56,518 nucleotides of DNA from contig JAAWAC010000045.1 of NCBI GenBank assembly GCA_022791975.1, positions 1-56,518 on the forward strand. The letters run 5' to 3'. The stretch's first letter is position 1, and each line of letters starts with the position of its first letter. This document shows positions 24,303-32,846 of this stretch, piece after piece. The DNA is from Lachnospiraceae bacterium (GTDB lineage: Bacteria > Bacillota > Clostridia > Lachnospirales > Lachnospiraceae). Below the pieces are notes generated by a model, which worked only from the letters and a program-made list of their open reading frames with translations, did not search any database and had not been told where the DNA came from. Position numbers and translations under genes: made by a program.

Positions 24303-25556
24303 ATGGAGACAAAGAAAAAGTTGCTTGTTCTGTACGGGTGCATTGCGGTCATATCCCTGTTGGCCTTTGAATATGCATTTTGGAGCAACGGCTTCGTTTA
24401 TCTGACGGAGCGCAGTGAGAAGGGGTATCTCACCCAGGCAGAGCTGCTGCGGGATCTTTTTGTGGCAGAGAATCCGGAAGGGTATGATGACATACAAGCT
24501 TTTGCGGACACCTATGGCCAGGCTTACAGGCTGCGGATTACCATTATTGACCGGAAGGGGCAGGTGGCAGGGGAGTCCGGCAGTCAGGAGGTTCCCATGA
24601 CCAGTCATTTAAACAGGGAGGAGGTGAAGCTGGCGCTGGCCGGTGAGGCATCCAGTGTTATCCGCCGCTCTCCCACCTTTGGCACGGATTACTGTTATTG
24701 TGCGGTGCCTTTGGAGACAGCCGGATTTTCCGGTGTTATGCGGGTGGCGGTGCCTTTGGAGGAGTTGCGGGATATGGAGGGGGAGTTTATCCGATCTACC
24801 CTGCTGGCTCTGGCGATTTTGATTCTGGTGATTCTGGGGCTGTTTATGTATTTCCGCCAGTATGTGTCTGCCATGAAGCGGGTGGAGGAGCTTCGACGGG
24901 AATTTGTCGCCAATGTGACTCATGAGCTGAAAACACCGCTGACCTCTATCCGGGGATTTGTGGAGACCTTGCAGGAGGGGGCCATAAAGGATGAAGCATA
25001 TGCCGGAAAATTTCTGGATATTATTCAGGGAGAGACAAAGCGGCTGAGCAATCTCATTGATGATACCCTTTTGTTGTCGGAGATCGAGAGCGGGAAAGAG
25101 ATTCAGAGAAAGCCTGAGGATATCAATGAGGTGATTGCCCGGGTGGTGGAGCTTATGGGGCCCCGTGTAAAGAAGCATGTGCGGTTGATTTTCCAGGCGG
25201 ATGAGAATGTGCCCCCTTTTCCCTGCAACCGGGATCGCATGGAACAGCTGGTGATCAATCTGGTGGATAATGGACTTAAGGCCACAGAGTTTGGGGCGGT
25301 GACCATTACGCTAAGGAGTAGCAACCGACATCTGATTTTGGAGGTGGCTGATACGGGCATTGGTATGGAGGAAGAGCAGCTGGAGCGGATTTTTGAGCGG
25401 TTTTACCGGGTGGATAAAGGGAGATCCCGAAGTCAGGGAGGCACAGGGCTGGGACTTTCCATTGTGAAGCATATTGTGGAATCCTATCACGGGACCATCC
25501 GGGTTCACAGCAAACCGGGAGAGGGAACGGAAATACAAGTGCGGATGCCCTATTGA
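24303..25556 (+). CDS. phoR: PhoR-like sensor histidine kinase
   Basis: 417 residues. Two membrane segments (about 8-26 and 165-185) bracket a PAS/Cache-like extracytoplasmic loop. The HisKA motif 'EFVANVTHELKTPLTSIRGF' contains phospho-acceptor H207, and the ATPase domain shows 'QLVINLVDNGLKAT', 'VADTGIGMEEEQL', 'GGTGLGLSIVKHI'. It starts on the base after the transporter stop, with GGAGGAAAAGGGAG as binding site. Together with the downstream regulator it probably controls phosphate-starvation genes, including its own operon. PhoR assignment rests on context and on class similarity. Confidence 0.85.
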   Translation: METKKKLLVLYGCIAVISLLAFEYAFWSNGFVYLTERSEKGYLTQAELLRDLFVAENPEGYDDIQAFADTYGQAYRLRITIIDRKGQVAGESGSQEVPMTSHLNREEVKLALAGEASSVIRRSPTFGTDYCYCAVPLETAGFSGVMRVAVPLEELRDMEGEFIRSTLLALAILILVILGLFMYFRQYVSAMKRVEELRREFVANVTHELKTPLTSIRGFVETLQEGAIKDEAYAGKFLDIIQGETKRLSNLIDDTLLLSEIESGKEIQRKPEDINEVIARVVELMGPRVKKHVRLIFQADENVPPFPCNRDRMEQLVINLVDNGLKATEFGAVTITLRSSNRHLILEVADTGIGMEEEQLERIFERFYRVDKGRSRSQGGTGLGLSIVKHIVESYHGTIRVHSKPGEGTEIQVRMPY

Positions 25557-25615
25557 GATGAGAAAACAGTTTCTAGATTTTTACAGTAATAATGTCTTAT
25601 GGAGTGTGTGGGCTT

Positions 25616-26329
25616 ATGGAGAAGAAAGTAATTTTGGTAGTGGATGACGAGGAGCATATTCTGGATCTTTTGGAATATAACCTGCAAAAGGAGAACTATG
25701 CCGTATTGCGGGCCGGAGACGGGGAACAGGGGCTTAAGCTTCTAAGGGAGGAGCAGGTGGATCTGGTGCTTTTGGACTGGATGCTGCCAGGAATCGATGG
25801 CATGGAGGTGCTTCGTCAAATCCGCAGAGAGAAGAGATTTTTACATTTGCCGGTGATCATGCTGACAGCCCGAGGGGAGGAGATCGATAAGGTGTTGGGG
25901 TTGGAGCTGGGAGCCGATGATTATATCAGTAAGCCCTTTGGAGTCCGGGAGCTTCTGGCTCGGGTGAAGGCTCATTTGCGGCGCAGCGCCTGGGAGAGGC
26001 CCCAGGCTCAGGAGGAAGCAGGGGATGCAAAAAATATATTGAGGCTTGGAGAGCTGGTCGTTGATTATGGGGCCAGAGAACTATGGGTTCGGGGAAAGAA
26101 GGTGCCTCTCTCCCGAAAAGAGTTTGAGCTTTTGTATCTTCTGGCCAGTCATCGCAACCAGGTGTTTGGGCGGGAACAGCTGCTGGACCTTATCTGGGGA
26201 TATGAATATATGGGAGAGACCCGGACTGTGGATGTACATATCCGCAATCTGCGACGGAAAATCGAGGAGGAGCCAGAGCAGCCTATTTATATTCAGACTG
26301 TAAGGGGAGTGGGGTATAAACTTGTGTGA
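25616..26329 (+). CDS. PhoB/PhoP-like OmpR-family response regulator
   Basis: 237 residues from ATG 25616 (an upstream ATG at 25592 has no binding site). Receiver domain with 'VVDDEEH' acidic pocket, phospho-acceptor D54 in 'LVLLDWMLPG' and 'DYISKPF'; the winged-helix C-terminus has 'LSRKEFELLYLLASH' and 'RTVDVHIRNLRRKIE'. It is probably activated by the kinase just upstream and is the best candidate to bind the 11-bp repeats at 22540-22578. Confidence 0.88.
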   Translation: MEKKVILVVDDEEHILDLLEYNLQKENYAVLRAGDGEQGLKLLREEQVDLVLLDWMLPGIDGMEVLRQIRREKRFLHLPVIMLTARGEEIDKVLGLELGADDYISKPFGVRELLARVKAHLRRSAWERPQAQEEAGDAKNILRLGELVVDYGARELWVRGKKVPLSRKEFELLYLLASHRNQVFGREQLLDLIWGYEYMGETRTVDVHIRNLRRKIEEEPEQPIYIQTVRGVGYKLV

Positions 26330-26365
26330 GAGGGGAGTAGGAGGCGTGGGAGACAGTTGCTGTCC

Positions 26366-26389
26366 AGGGCTTTTGCTTGCCCTTTTTTT
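26366..26389 (+). terminator. Terminator after the phosphate operon
   Basis: AGGGC (26366-26370), an 8-base loop, GCCCT (26379-26383), then a run of seven T (26383-26389). Short stem, but the T-run is good. Confidence 0.6.
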
Positions 26390-26427
26390 GTAATTGTGGT
26401 AGGATATTTGGGGAGGGAAAGAGGTTT

Positions 26428-27720
26428 ATGACATACGAGGAAGCAAGGGCATTTATTGCAGAGACGGCCACCTACGGTTACCGGCTGGGGCTTGACTGTA
26501 TCCGGGAGATGCTTGCCCGGCTTGGGAATCCCCAGGATTCCCAGCGGTTTATTCATATTGCCGGCACCAATGGCAAGGGCTCTGTATTGGCTTATATATC
26601 CACGGTATTAAAAGAGGCGGGCTATCGGGTAGGGCGCTACAGCTCCCCAGCCATCTACAGCTACCGGGAGCGGATACAGGTAAATGAGGAAAATATTTCC
26701 AGGGCAGATCTAGCCCGGTTGACAGAGCGGATTTTCCGCACAGGAAGAGGGATGGTGGCGGACGGCCTTCTACACCCCACCTGTTTTGAGGTGGAGACCG
26801 TGTTGGCCTTTTTATATTTCCAAGAACAGAACTGTGATCTGGTGGTGTTGGAAACAGGTATGGGTGGCTTGACAGATGCCACCAATGTGGTGAATACGAC
26901 TCTGGTCAGCGTTTTAACCTCCATCAGCATGGATCATATGGGATTTTTGGGAAACACTCTGGAGGAAATCGCCACCATGAAGGCGGGAATTATAAAACCA
27001 GATTCTCGGGTGGTCAGCGCCAGACAACAGCCGGAGGCAGAGGCGGTAATTGAAAGGACCTGTCAGGAGCGTAACTGTGTCTGCGGGCAGGTGGAGGAAG
27101 ACCAACTTCGGGATATAAAATATGGCATGGCAGTCCAGAGCTTTTCCTATAAACAATATGAGAACCTTACAATCCGGCTGGCTGGGGTTCATCAGATTGC
27201 CAATGCAGCCCTGGCGGTGGAGGCCTTGGAGGCCGTGGGGAAGCTTGGATATTCGGTGACAGAGGAGGCTCTTCACAGAGGACTTGCAAATACCATTTGG
27301 AGAGGGCGGTTTACGGTTTTGGAGGAGAATCCCCTGTTTATTCTGGATGGGGCTCATAACCGGGATGCAGCGGACCGACTTTTGGAAACTTTAAAGAAAT
27401 ATTTTCCTGGGCGTCGCATGATCTATATTATGGGAGTGCTGGCAGACAAGGAATATACATATATTGCCTCTGTACTGGCGCCTTTGGCAGCCAAGATTTT
27501 TACAGTTATGACCCCGGACAATCCCCGGGCTCTTTCAGCGGAGGATTTGGCTCAGGCTGTGAAGCCCTATAATTCTCGTGTACAGGCGGCTGAGAGCTTA
27601 ACACAGGCGGTGAAGATGGCCAGGGAAGCGGCGGAGCCGGAAGATGTGATTTTGGCCTTTGGCTCCCTGTCCTATCTGGGAGAGCTGGAGCGGATTGTCA
27701 AAGGGAACAGGAGTAAATAG
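26428..27720 (+). CDS. folC: Folylpolyglutamate synthase / dihydrofolate synthase
   Basis: 430 residues from ATG 26428 (GGGAGGGAAAGAGG upstream). The Mur-ligase P-loop 'HIAGTNGKGSVLAYISTVL', 'YSSPAIYSYRERIQVN', 'LETGMGGLTDATNVV', 'SISMDHMGFLGNTLEEIA' and the C-terminal domain start 'LILDGAHN'-like 'LFILDGAHNRDAADRL' are all present. The enzyme adds glutamate to dihydropteroate and folates. A 17-codon in-frame extension upstream crosses the preceding terminator region and is not used. It is followed at once by pheA. Confidence 0.94.
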   Translation: MTYEEARAFIAETATYGYRLGLDCIREMLARLGNPQDSQRFIHIAGTNGKGSVLAYISTVLKEAGYRVGRYSSPAIYSYRERIQVNEENISRADLARLTERIFRTGRGMVADGLLHPTCFEVETVLAFLYFQEQNCDLVVLETGMGGLTDATNVVNTTLVSVLTSISMDHMGFLGNTLEEIATMKAGIIKPDSRVVSARQQPEAEAVIERTCQERNCVCGQVEEDQLRDIKYGMAVQSFSYKQYENLTIRLAGVHQIANAALAVEALEAVGKLGYSVTEEALHRGLANTIWRGRFTVLEENPLFILDGAHNRDAADRLLETLKKYFPGRRMIYIMGVLADKEYTYIASVLAPLAAKIFTVMTPDNPRALSAEDLAQAVKPYNSRVQAAESLTQAVKMAREAAEPEDVILAFGSLSYLGELERIVKGNRSK

Positions 27721-28851
27721 ATGGAAAACTTACAGGAATTGCGAAAAAAGATAGATGTGCTGGATCGACAAATGGTGGAGCTCTTTGAGGAGCGTATGGA
27801 AGTGTGCCGTCAGGTGGCGGAATATAAGATTCAGTCCTCCACCAAGGTGCTGGATCGGGCACGGGAGCTGGAAAAGCTGGAGGCGGTCCGGGATTTGGCG
27901 CACAATGAATTTAACCGACATGGGGTGCAGGAGCTGTTTCAGCAGATTATGGCCATGAGCCGGAAGCTCCAATACCAGCTGCTGGAGAGCCATGGAGCCA
28001 GAGGACGGTTTCCTTTTGTGATGGTGGACAAGATTGAGAGGGAACATGTGCGGGTGGTCTACCAGGGGGAGGAGGGTGCCTACACCCAGCAGGCCATGTT
28101 GGAATATTTTGGGGAGAACATAAGTTCTTTTCATGTGGAGCAGTGGCGGGATGCCATGGTGGCCATAGCGGAGGGGATGGCAGACTATGCAGTACTGCCT
28201 ATTGAGAATTCCACTGCGGGGATTGTCAGTGATATTTATGATTTGCTGGTAGAATTTGACAATTATATTGTGGCGGAGAAGATTATCCCCATCAACCATG
28301 CTCTTTTGGGCTTGCCGGAGGCAGATATTTCGGATATCCGCACGGTTTATTCTCATCCCCAGGGGCTTATGCAGTGCAGCCGTTTCCTGGATGAAAATCG
28401 GCACTGGCGACAGGTGAGTCTTTTGAACACAGCTGTGGCAGCCCGAAAGGTGTTGGAGGACCAGGATAAGAGCCAGGCAGCCGTTGCCAGTCTGATGGCA
28501 GCCAAAGTTTTTGGACTCAAGGTGCTAAAGGAGCATGTGAATCACAGTGATACCAATTCCACCCGGTTTATTGTGGCTACCAACCAGAAAATGTATGCCA
28601 GAGATGCGGGAAAGGTGAGTATCTGTTTTGAGGTGCCCCATGAGAGTGGAAGTCTCTATAATGTGCTCTCTCATTTCATTTACAATGGGTTGAATATGAG
28701 CCGGATTGAGTCCCGCCCCATTCCAGAGCGAAACTGGGAATACCATTTCTTTGTGGATTTTGAGGGAAATCTCAACGACAGTGCGGTGAAAAATGCCTTG
28801 CGTGGCATTCAGGAGGAAGCGTTGAATCTGAAAATACTAGGGAATTATTAA
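27721..28851 (+). CDS. pheA: Bifunctional chorismate mutase / prephenate dehydratase
   Basis: 376 residues. Chorismate mutase (about 1-85: 'LRKKIDVLDRQMVELFEER'), prephenate dehydratase (about 108-290: 'VYQGEEGAYTQQAMLEYFG', 'LPIENSTAGIV', 'DTNSTRFIVAT') and an ACT domain (about 298-376) with 'SRIESRPIPERNWEYHFFVD', the phenylalanine-binding motif. It makes phenylpyruvate from chorismate and should be feedback-inhibited by phenylalanine. The ATG abuts the folC stop; AGGAG lies inside the end of folC. Confidence 0.95.
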   Translation: MENLQELRKKIDVLDRQMVELFEERMEVCRQVAEYKIQSSTKVLDRARELEKLEAVRDLAHNEFNRHGVQELFQQIMAMSRKLQYQLLESHGARGRFPFVMVDKIEREHVRVVYQGEEGAYTQQAMLEYFGENISSFHVEQWRDAMVAIAEGMADYAVLPIENSTAGIVSDIYDLLVEFDNYIVAEKIIPINHALLGLPEADISDIRTVYSHPQGLMQCSRFLDENRHWRQVSLLNTAVAARKVLEDQDKSQAAVASLMAAKVFGLKVLKEHVNHSDTNSTRFIVATNQKMYARDAGKVSICFEVPHESGSLYNVLSHFIYNGLNMSRIESRPIPERNWEYHFFVDFEGNLNDSAVKNALRGIQEEALNLKILGNY

Positions 28852-28862
28852 GGAGGACAAGC

Positions 28863-29726
28863 ATGAGACCTTATATTATTACCACAGATACCACAGCGGA
28901 TCTGCCAAAGGAATATCTGGAGGAGCATGGAATTGGGGTCATGTCTCTGAACTATATGATGGAGGGGCAGGTCTATGACTGGGAACATCCCTTGCCAGTG
29001 GAAGAATTCTATGCGAAAATGCGGGCAGGCTCCATGCCCACCACCTCACAGGTGAACCCGGAGACAGCCAAGGAGATATTTGCGGGATATTTGGCTCAGG
29101 GGCTGGATGTGCTGCACATTGCCTTTTCCTCAGCCTTAAGTGGTAGCTATAACAGCGCCCGAATTGCAGCTGGGGAGCTGGCCGAGGAACAGCCGGATCA
29201 CCAAGTGATCGTGGTGGATTCCCTGTGCGCTTCCCTGGGAGAGGGACTCCTGGTTCACCAGGCAGTAAAGCGAAAGGAGGAGGGGAAAAGTCTGGAGGAG
29301 ACGGCCCAATGGGTGGAGGAGCATAAGCTGGAGATCTGTCACAATTTTACCGTGGATGATCTGTTTCATCTTCACCGGGGTGGCCGGGTATCCAAGGCCA
29401 CGGCAATTCTGGGAACCATGATCAATATAAAGCCGGTGCTCCATGTGGACCAAGAGGGGCGACTGATTAATATTGACAAGGTCCGGGGGAGGCGAAAATC
29501 CCTCAATGCCCTGGTAGATAGAATGGAGCAGCAGGTTCAGGGGTTTAAAAACGATACAGTGTTTATCAGCCATGGGGACTGCCTGGAGGAAGCCCTATAT
29601 GTGGCAGAGCAGGTGCAGAAACGCTTTGGCATCTCTGATATTTTAATCAATCATGTGGGACCCACCATCGGGGCTCACTCCGGGCCAGGGACCATGGCTC
29701 TGTTTTTCATGGGCCAGCCCAGATAA
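28863..29726 (+). CDS. DegV family fatty-acid-binding protein
   Basis: 287 residues. 'IITTDTTADLPKEYLEEHGI' at the N-terminus and 'MPTTSQVNPE', 'VLHIAFSSALSGSYNSARIA', 'DLFHLHRGGRVSKATAILG' and 'IGAHSGPGTMALFF' are classic DegV motifs. Relatives (FakB) bind a fatty acid and present it to the FakA kinase for phospholipid synthesis. No fakA is nearby. The gene lies 11 bases behind pheA with AAGGAGG, so it is probably the last gene of folC-pheA-degV. Confidence 0.92.
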   Translation: MRPYIITTDTTADLPKEYLEEHGIGVMSLNYMMEGQVYDWEHPLPVEEFYAKMRAGSMPTTSQVNPETAKEIFAGYLAQGLDVLHIAFSSALSGSYNSARIAAGELAEEQPDHQVIVVDSLCASLGEGLLVHQAVKRKEEGKSLEETAQWVEEHKLEICHNFTVDDLFHLHRGGRVSKATAILGTMINIKPVLHVDQEGRLINIDKVRGRRKSLNALVDRMEQQVQGFKNDTVFISHGDCLEEALYVAEQVQKRFGISDILINHVGPTIGAHSGPGTMALFFMGQPR

Positions 29727-29810
29727 AATGGCTTCTTGCTGGAAAATTTCCCACATGTTTTTTCTTCTAAGCGCATAGAATAGGGAAAAAGCCGTGTGGG
29801 ACATAGAAAC

Positions 29811-30887
29811 ATGCAAAGGCAAGGAGAACAAAAGCAAGTACTAAGAAGCAGTGGAGCTGTGCTGGCGTTTTTTATCGGCTCCGGTTTTTCCAGCGGGCAG
29901 GAGATCCTGCAATTTTTTGGAGCATTTGGGACAGGGAGAGGAGCCTTAGGGCTGTGCCTTTCCCTGTTTTTGTTGGCGGTGTGCGTGCGCCGGGCCCTTC
30001 TGGACGCGGGAAGTCCAAAGATGCAGGAAAGGGGCGGCAGCTATGCCTATTACTGTGGTCCGTATTTGGGGATGTTTCTGGAGTGGCTGGCGCCAATTTT
30101 CCTGTTTCTGTGTTATTGTGTGATGCTGTCCGGCAGTGGCAGCCTTCTGGAGGAATATTTGGGGCTGGGGCCTCAGGCCGGAAGGCTTCTTATGCTGGGG
30201 TTGTCTCTGGGAACCGTGCTTTTGGGCTTGGGAAGGCTTACGGAAATTATTGGACGCATTGGGCCAGTGATTGTGGTACTGGTGTTTGGCTTGGGCGGCG
30301 TCTGTATCTGGCAAAATTCGGACGGCCTTGTGCGTACCTCCCAGGAGGTGGTTAAAGCGGGAGTGATACCGGCAGCCGGCAGTTGGCAACTCTCGGCGGT
30401 GTTGTACGCGGGCTACTCAATTCTAACGGCTTTGCCCTTTTTGGAGGGACTGGGGGAGGGACTTCCCACCAGAAGAGCGAAAACTCGATGTGCCTGGTAC
30501 AGCTGCGGGGCCTATGGAGCAGGGGCTCTGCTTTTGTGCCTGGGGCTTTTGGCCTGTCTTCCGAAGATCGCAGGAAAGGGAGTTCCCACCGTTTTTCTGG
30601 CTGGGCAGATTTGGGCAGGGGCAGGCTTTCTCTTTGCGGCGGTAATGTTTGCGGGCATTTATACCACAGCAGTTCCCATGCTCTGGTCCGTCTGTCACAA
30701 GCTATGTCCAAAGGAACATGGACTGTTGTTTCCAATAGTAGCCTTCACCGTTGCGGGAGCGGCTTTTTTCTGGGGGCGAATGGACTTTTCCTTTCTGGTG
30801 GGGACCGTGTATCCCTATATTGGGTACTTTGGGGCCCTGGTTATGATCTGTATGTTGGGAAAGTGGGTGAGGGGGCGGCATGGATAG
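29811..30887 (+). CDS. YkvI-family membrane protein
   Basis: About 358 residues with ten or so hydrophobic segments. 'GAVLAFFIGSGFSSGQEILQ' near the N-terminus is the family's signature ('xGAGFASGQE'), recalling APC-type amino-acid transporters with an unwound first helix; substrate unknown. Start choice is uncertain: ATG 29811 gives the family-like N-terminus, while an in-frame GTG at 29796 lies behind AGGG. The base composition changes sharply within about 20 bases after its stop, where the AT-rich arsenic block begins on the other strand. Confidence 0.8.
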   Translation: MQRQGEQKQVLRSSGAVLAFFIGSGFSSGQEILQFFGAFGTGRGALGLCLSLFLLAVCVRRALLDAGSPKMQERGGSYAYYCGPYLGMFLEWLAPIFLFLCYCVMLSGSGSLLEEYLGLGPQAGRLLMLGLSLGTVLLGLGRLTEIIGRIGPVIVVLVFGLGGVCIWQNSDGLVRTSQEVVKAGVIPAAGSWQLSAVLYAGYSILTALPFLEGLGEGLPTRRAKTRCAWYSCGAYGAGALLLCLGLLACLPKIAGKGVPTVFLAGQIWAGAGFLFAAVMFAGIYTTAVPMLWSVCHKLCPKEHGLLFPIVAFTVAGAAFFWGRMDFSFLVGTVYPYIGYFGALVMICMLGKWVRGRHG

Positions 30888-30938
30888 AAAAGACCAGGGA
30901 TGTAACACTTAATTGTTGCCCTATTTGACCATCGCAAT

Positions 30939-31286
30939 CTATCCTCTGTTCTTTAGCAAAAGTTTTACGATTTCGTCTGTTTTTAAAACTTTTCCATAGG
31001 CTATAACTTTTCCGTCAACTACAAGAGCAGGGGTGCTCATAACGCCATATGCGGCAATTTGTGTAAAATCTGTGATATGGTCAATCTCTAAGTCCATGCC
31101 AAGTTGTTCTAAGGCTGCTCTTGTAGCCGATTCAAGCTGATTGCATTTTGCACACCCGCTACCTAGGATTTTTATACTTGCCCCCTCTTTTTTGGCTGAT
31201 TCTGCTTTTGCCATACTTTCAGCATTGCAGTTACCCCCACAACAACTGAAAGTACCTTTCTTTTTTCCAAAATTAAAAAGTGCCAT
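30939..31286 (-). CDS. Small thioredoxin-fold protein of the arsenic block
   Basis: 115 residues. After a cysteine-rich lead ('TFSCCGGNC', residues 12-20) comes a TM0996/MTH895-type thioredoxin domain: 'IKILGSGCAKCNQLESATR' with the CXXC pair, 'YGVMSTPALVVDGKVIAYGK' with the cis-proline. The start (31286) is set by AGGAGGAAAATT on the minus strand; the longer frame upstream overlaps the permease gene. It is third in an arsR-permease-thioredoxin operon, where such proteins accompany a DUF318/ArsP permease; it may handle thiol-bound metalloid or reduce permease cysteines (inference). Confidence 0.85.
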   Translation of the reverse strand: MALFNFGKKKGTFSCCGGNCNAESMAKAESAKKEGASIKILGSGCAKCNQLESATRAALEQLGMDLEIDHITDFTQIAAYGVMSTPALVVDGKVIAYGKVLKTDEIVKLLLKNRG

Positions 31287-31330
31287 AATAATTTTCCTCC
31301 TGCTATAATAAAGTTTTATTTTATCCTTTT

Positions 31331-32344
31331 CTAAACAAACAAGAAGCAAAACCAATTAAATAGATATCCAACAATAATAATACCAATCGTGCAAATACCA
31401 ATAAACAAAGCCAAGAGTTTTAGCTTCACTGCCTTACGTAGCATTACAAGAGAGGGAAGAGATAATGTTGTAACAGCCATCATAAAAGCTAAAATTACAC
31501 CAAGCTGGGCACCCTTTGCATAAAGAGCCTCCGCAACAGGTATTGTTCCGAAAATGTCTGCATACATCGGGACACCAACCAGCGTTGCAAGAACAACAGA
31601 AAACGGGTTATTGCTTCCCAACACATTTTCAATCCATATTTGGGGTATCCAGTTATGGATAAAAGCCCCAATTCCCACACCGATGAGAATATAAGGAAAC
31701 ACTTTCTTCAACGTAGCGCTCACTTGTTCCCATGCGTATAGAAGTCTATCTTTCTTTGTCAATTCTGGTGAATCAATATCAACGCGTTCAGCCGTTTTGA
31801 TGTATTGCTCAACATACTTTTCCATGTGTAGTTTTTCAATGATTGTTCCCCCAATAACGGCAATCATCAAACCAACAATAACATAGATAGCTGCTATTTT
31901 AGAGCCGAAAATACTCATTAGCAAAACAAGCGAACCAAGGTCTACCATAGGTGAAGAAATCAAAAACGAAAATGTCACACCAAGTGGTAGTCCAGCATTT
32001 GTAAATCCAATAAAAAGCGGAATAGAAGAACAGGAGCAAAAGGGTGTTACCGTACCTAATAAGGCAGCTATGCAATTTGCGTTCATTCCATGAAAATGTC
32101 CTAATATTCTTTTGCTTCTTTCCGGTGGAAAATAGCTTTGGATATATGATATTAAATAAATCAAAACGCAAAGCAAAACCGTGATTTTGATTGTGTCAAA
32201 AATAAAAAAATGAATACTTGCGCCCACCTTATTCTCAATGTCGAGCCCAAATAAGGACATTGTTTTACCGATTGTCTGATGGAGCCATTCCATCCCTAAC
32301 ATTTGATTTTGAATAAAATCCCAAATAATTTTAAGCGTGTTCAT
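31331..32344 (-). CDS. ArsP/DUF318-type permease
   Basis: 337 residues, about eight membrane segments. 'GTVTPFCSCSSIPLFIGFTN' (near residues 97-116) carries the paired cysteines of the ArsP_1 family, and 'VGVPMYADIFGTIPVAEALY' repeats the fold in the second half. ArsP members export trivalent organoarsenicals; others in the family are uncharacterised. It lies between an ArsR-type repressor gene and a thioredoxin-like gene on the minus strand, with AGGTGA before the ATG. Composition is AT-richer than flanking genes, suggesting acquisition. Confidence 0.85.
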   Translation of the reverse strand: MNTLKIIWDFIQNQMLGMEWLHQTIGKTMSLFGLDIENKVGASIHFFIFDTIKITVLLCVLIYLISYIQSYFPPERSKRILGHFHGMNANCIAALLGTVTPFCSCSSIPLFIGFTNAGLPLGVTFSFLISSPMVDLGSLVLLMSIFGSKIAAIYVIVGLMIAVIGGTIIEKLHMEKYVEQYIKTAERVDIDSPELTKKDRLLYAWEQVSATLKKVFPYILIGVGIGAFIHNWIPQIWIENVLGSNNPFSVVLATLVGVPMYADIFGTIPVAEALYAKGAQLGVILAFMMAVTTLSLPSLVMLRKAVKLKLLALFIGICTIGIIIVGYLFNWFCFLFV

Positions 32345-32397
32345 GATTTCACCTATATATTTAAATATTTATATCTTTCAATCTATTGATATGTGTA

Positions 32398-32427
32398 TAA
32401 GCCGCCTATCTATGTTAGGGCGGCTTA
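32398..32427 (-). other. Intercistronic stem-loop behind arsR
   Basis: TAAGCCGCC and GGCGGCTTA form a perfect nine-pair stem with a 12-base loop; the stem contains the arsR stop codon. There is no T-run toward the permease gene, so it is likely a partial terminator or processing site that reduces downstream expression. Confidence 0.6.
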
Positions 32428-32733
32428 ACTTTTACAGCAGTTTGAGGAAACATTATTAGCTGTGGTTGTAATTTCTTCCAGCAGTTTACGCGCTTTTTCA
32501 ATACCCTTGGGATTAAAAGAATAATACATCCATTTGCCCTCCTTTCGTCCTATAACAATTTCTGCGTCACATAATATTTTCATGTGATGTGATAAAGTAG
32601 GTTGGCCGATATGGAGCTCCTCAAGGAGTTTGCAAGCGCATTTTTCACCACTTTGAAGAAGGCTTAGTATCGTCAATCTATTGGGGTCGCAAAAGGCTTT
32701 GAATATCCTTGCCTTTTTTTGGTTCTCTATCAA
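32425..32733 (-). CDS. arsR: ArsR-family metalloid-responsive repressor, TTG start
   Basis: 102 residues from TTG 32733, chosen because GAAAGGA precedes it and the family begins at about 'KKARIFKAFCDPNRLTILSL'. The winged helix-turn-helix has 'GQPTLSHHMKIL' as recognition helix and 'GKWMYYSF' as wing. 'GEKCACKLLEEL' places a CAC pair in the position of the As(III)-binding cysteines of ArsR, and the C-terminus ends with another cysteine pair ('NCCKS'). It should release its operator on binding metalloid. A longer frame runs upstream through the promoter and is rejected. Confidence 0.88.
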   Translation of the reverse strand: MIENQKKARIFKAFCDPNRLTILSLLQSGEKCACKLLEELHIGQPTLSHHMKILCDAEIVIGRKEGKWMYYSFNPKGIEKARKLLEEITTTANNVSSNCCKS

Positions 32734-32767
32734 TATTATCGTTCCTTTCTCTAACTTTCTAATTGAT

Positions 32768-32799
32768 AGTATATGCGATATATTGAAATACGTCAATAT
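32768..32799 (-). promoter_or_regulatory. ars promoter and overlapping ArsR operator
   Basis: On the minus strand TTGACG (32796-32791), 17 bases, TATACT (32773-32768). The inverted repeat ATATTGA-N6-TCAATAT (32780-32799) covers the -35 and part of the spacer, so a bound repressor would block polymerase. Self-repression by ArsR is the expected logic. Confidence 0.7.
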
Positions 32800-32846
32800 G
32801 AAAAATGTCAAATTCAAAAATAAAAAGATTGACAACCGGCTGTCCT

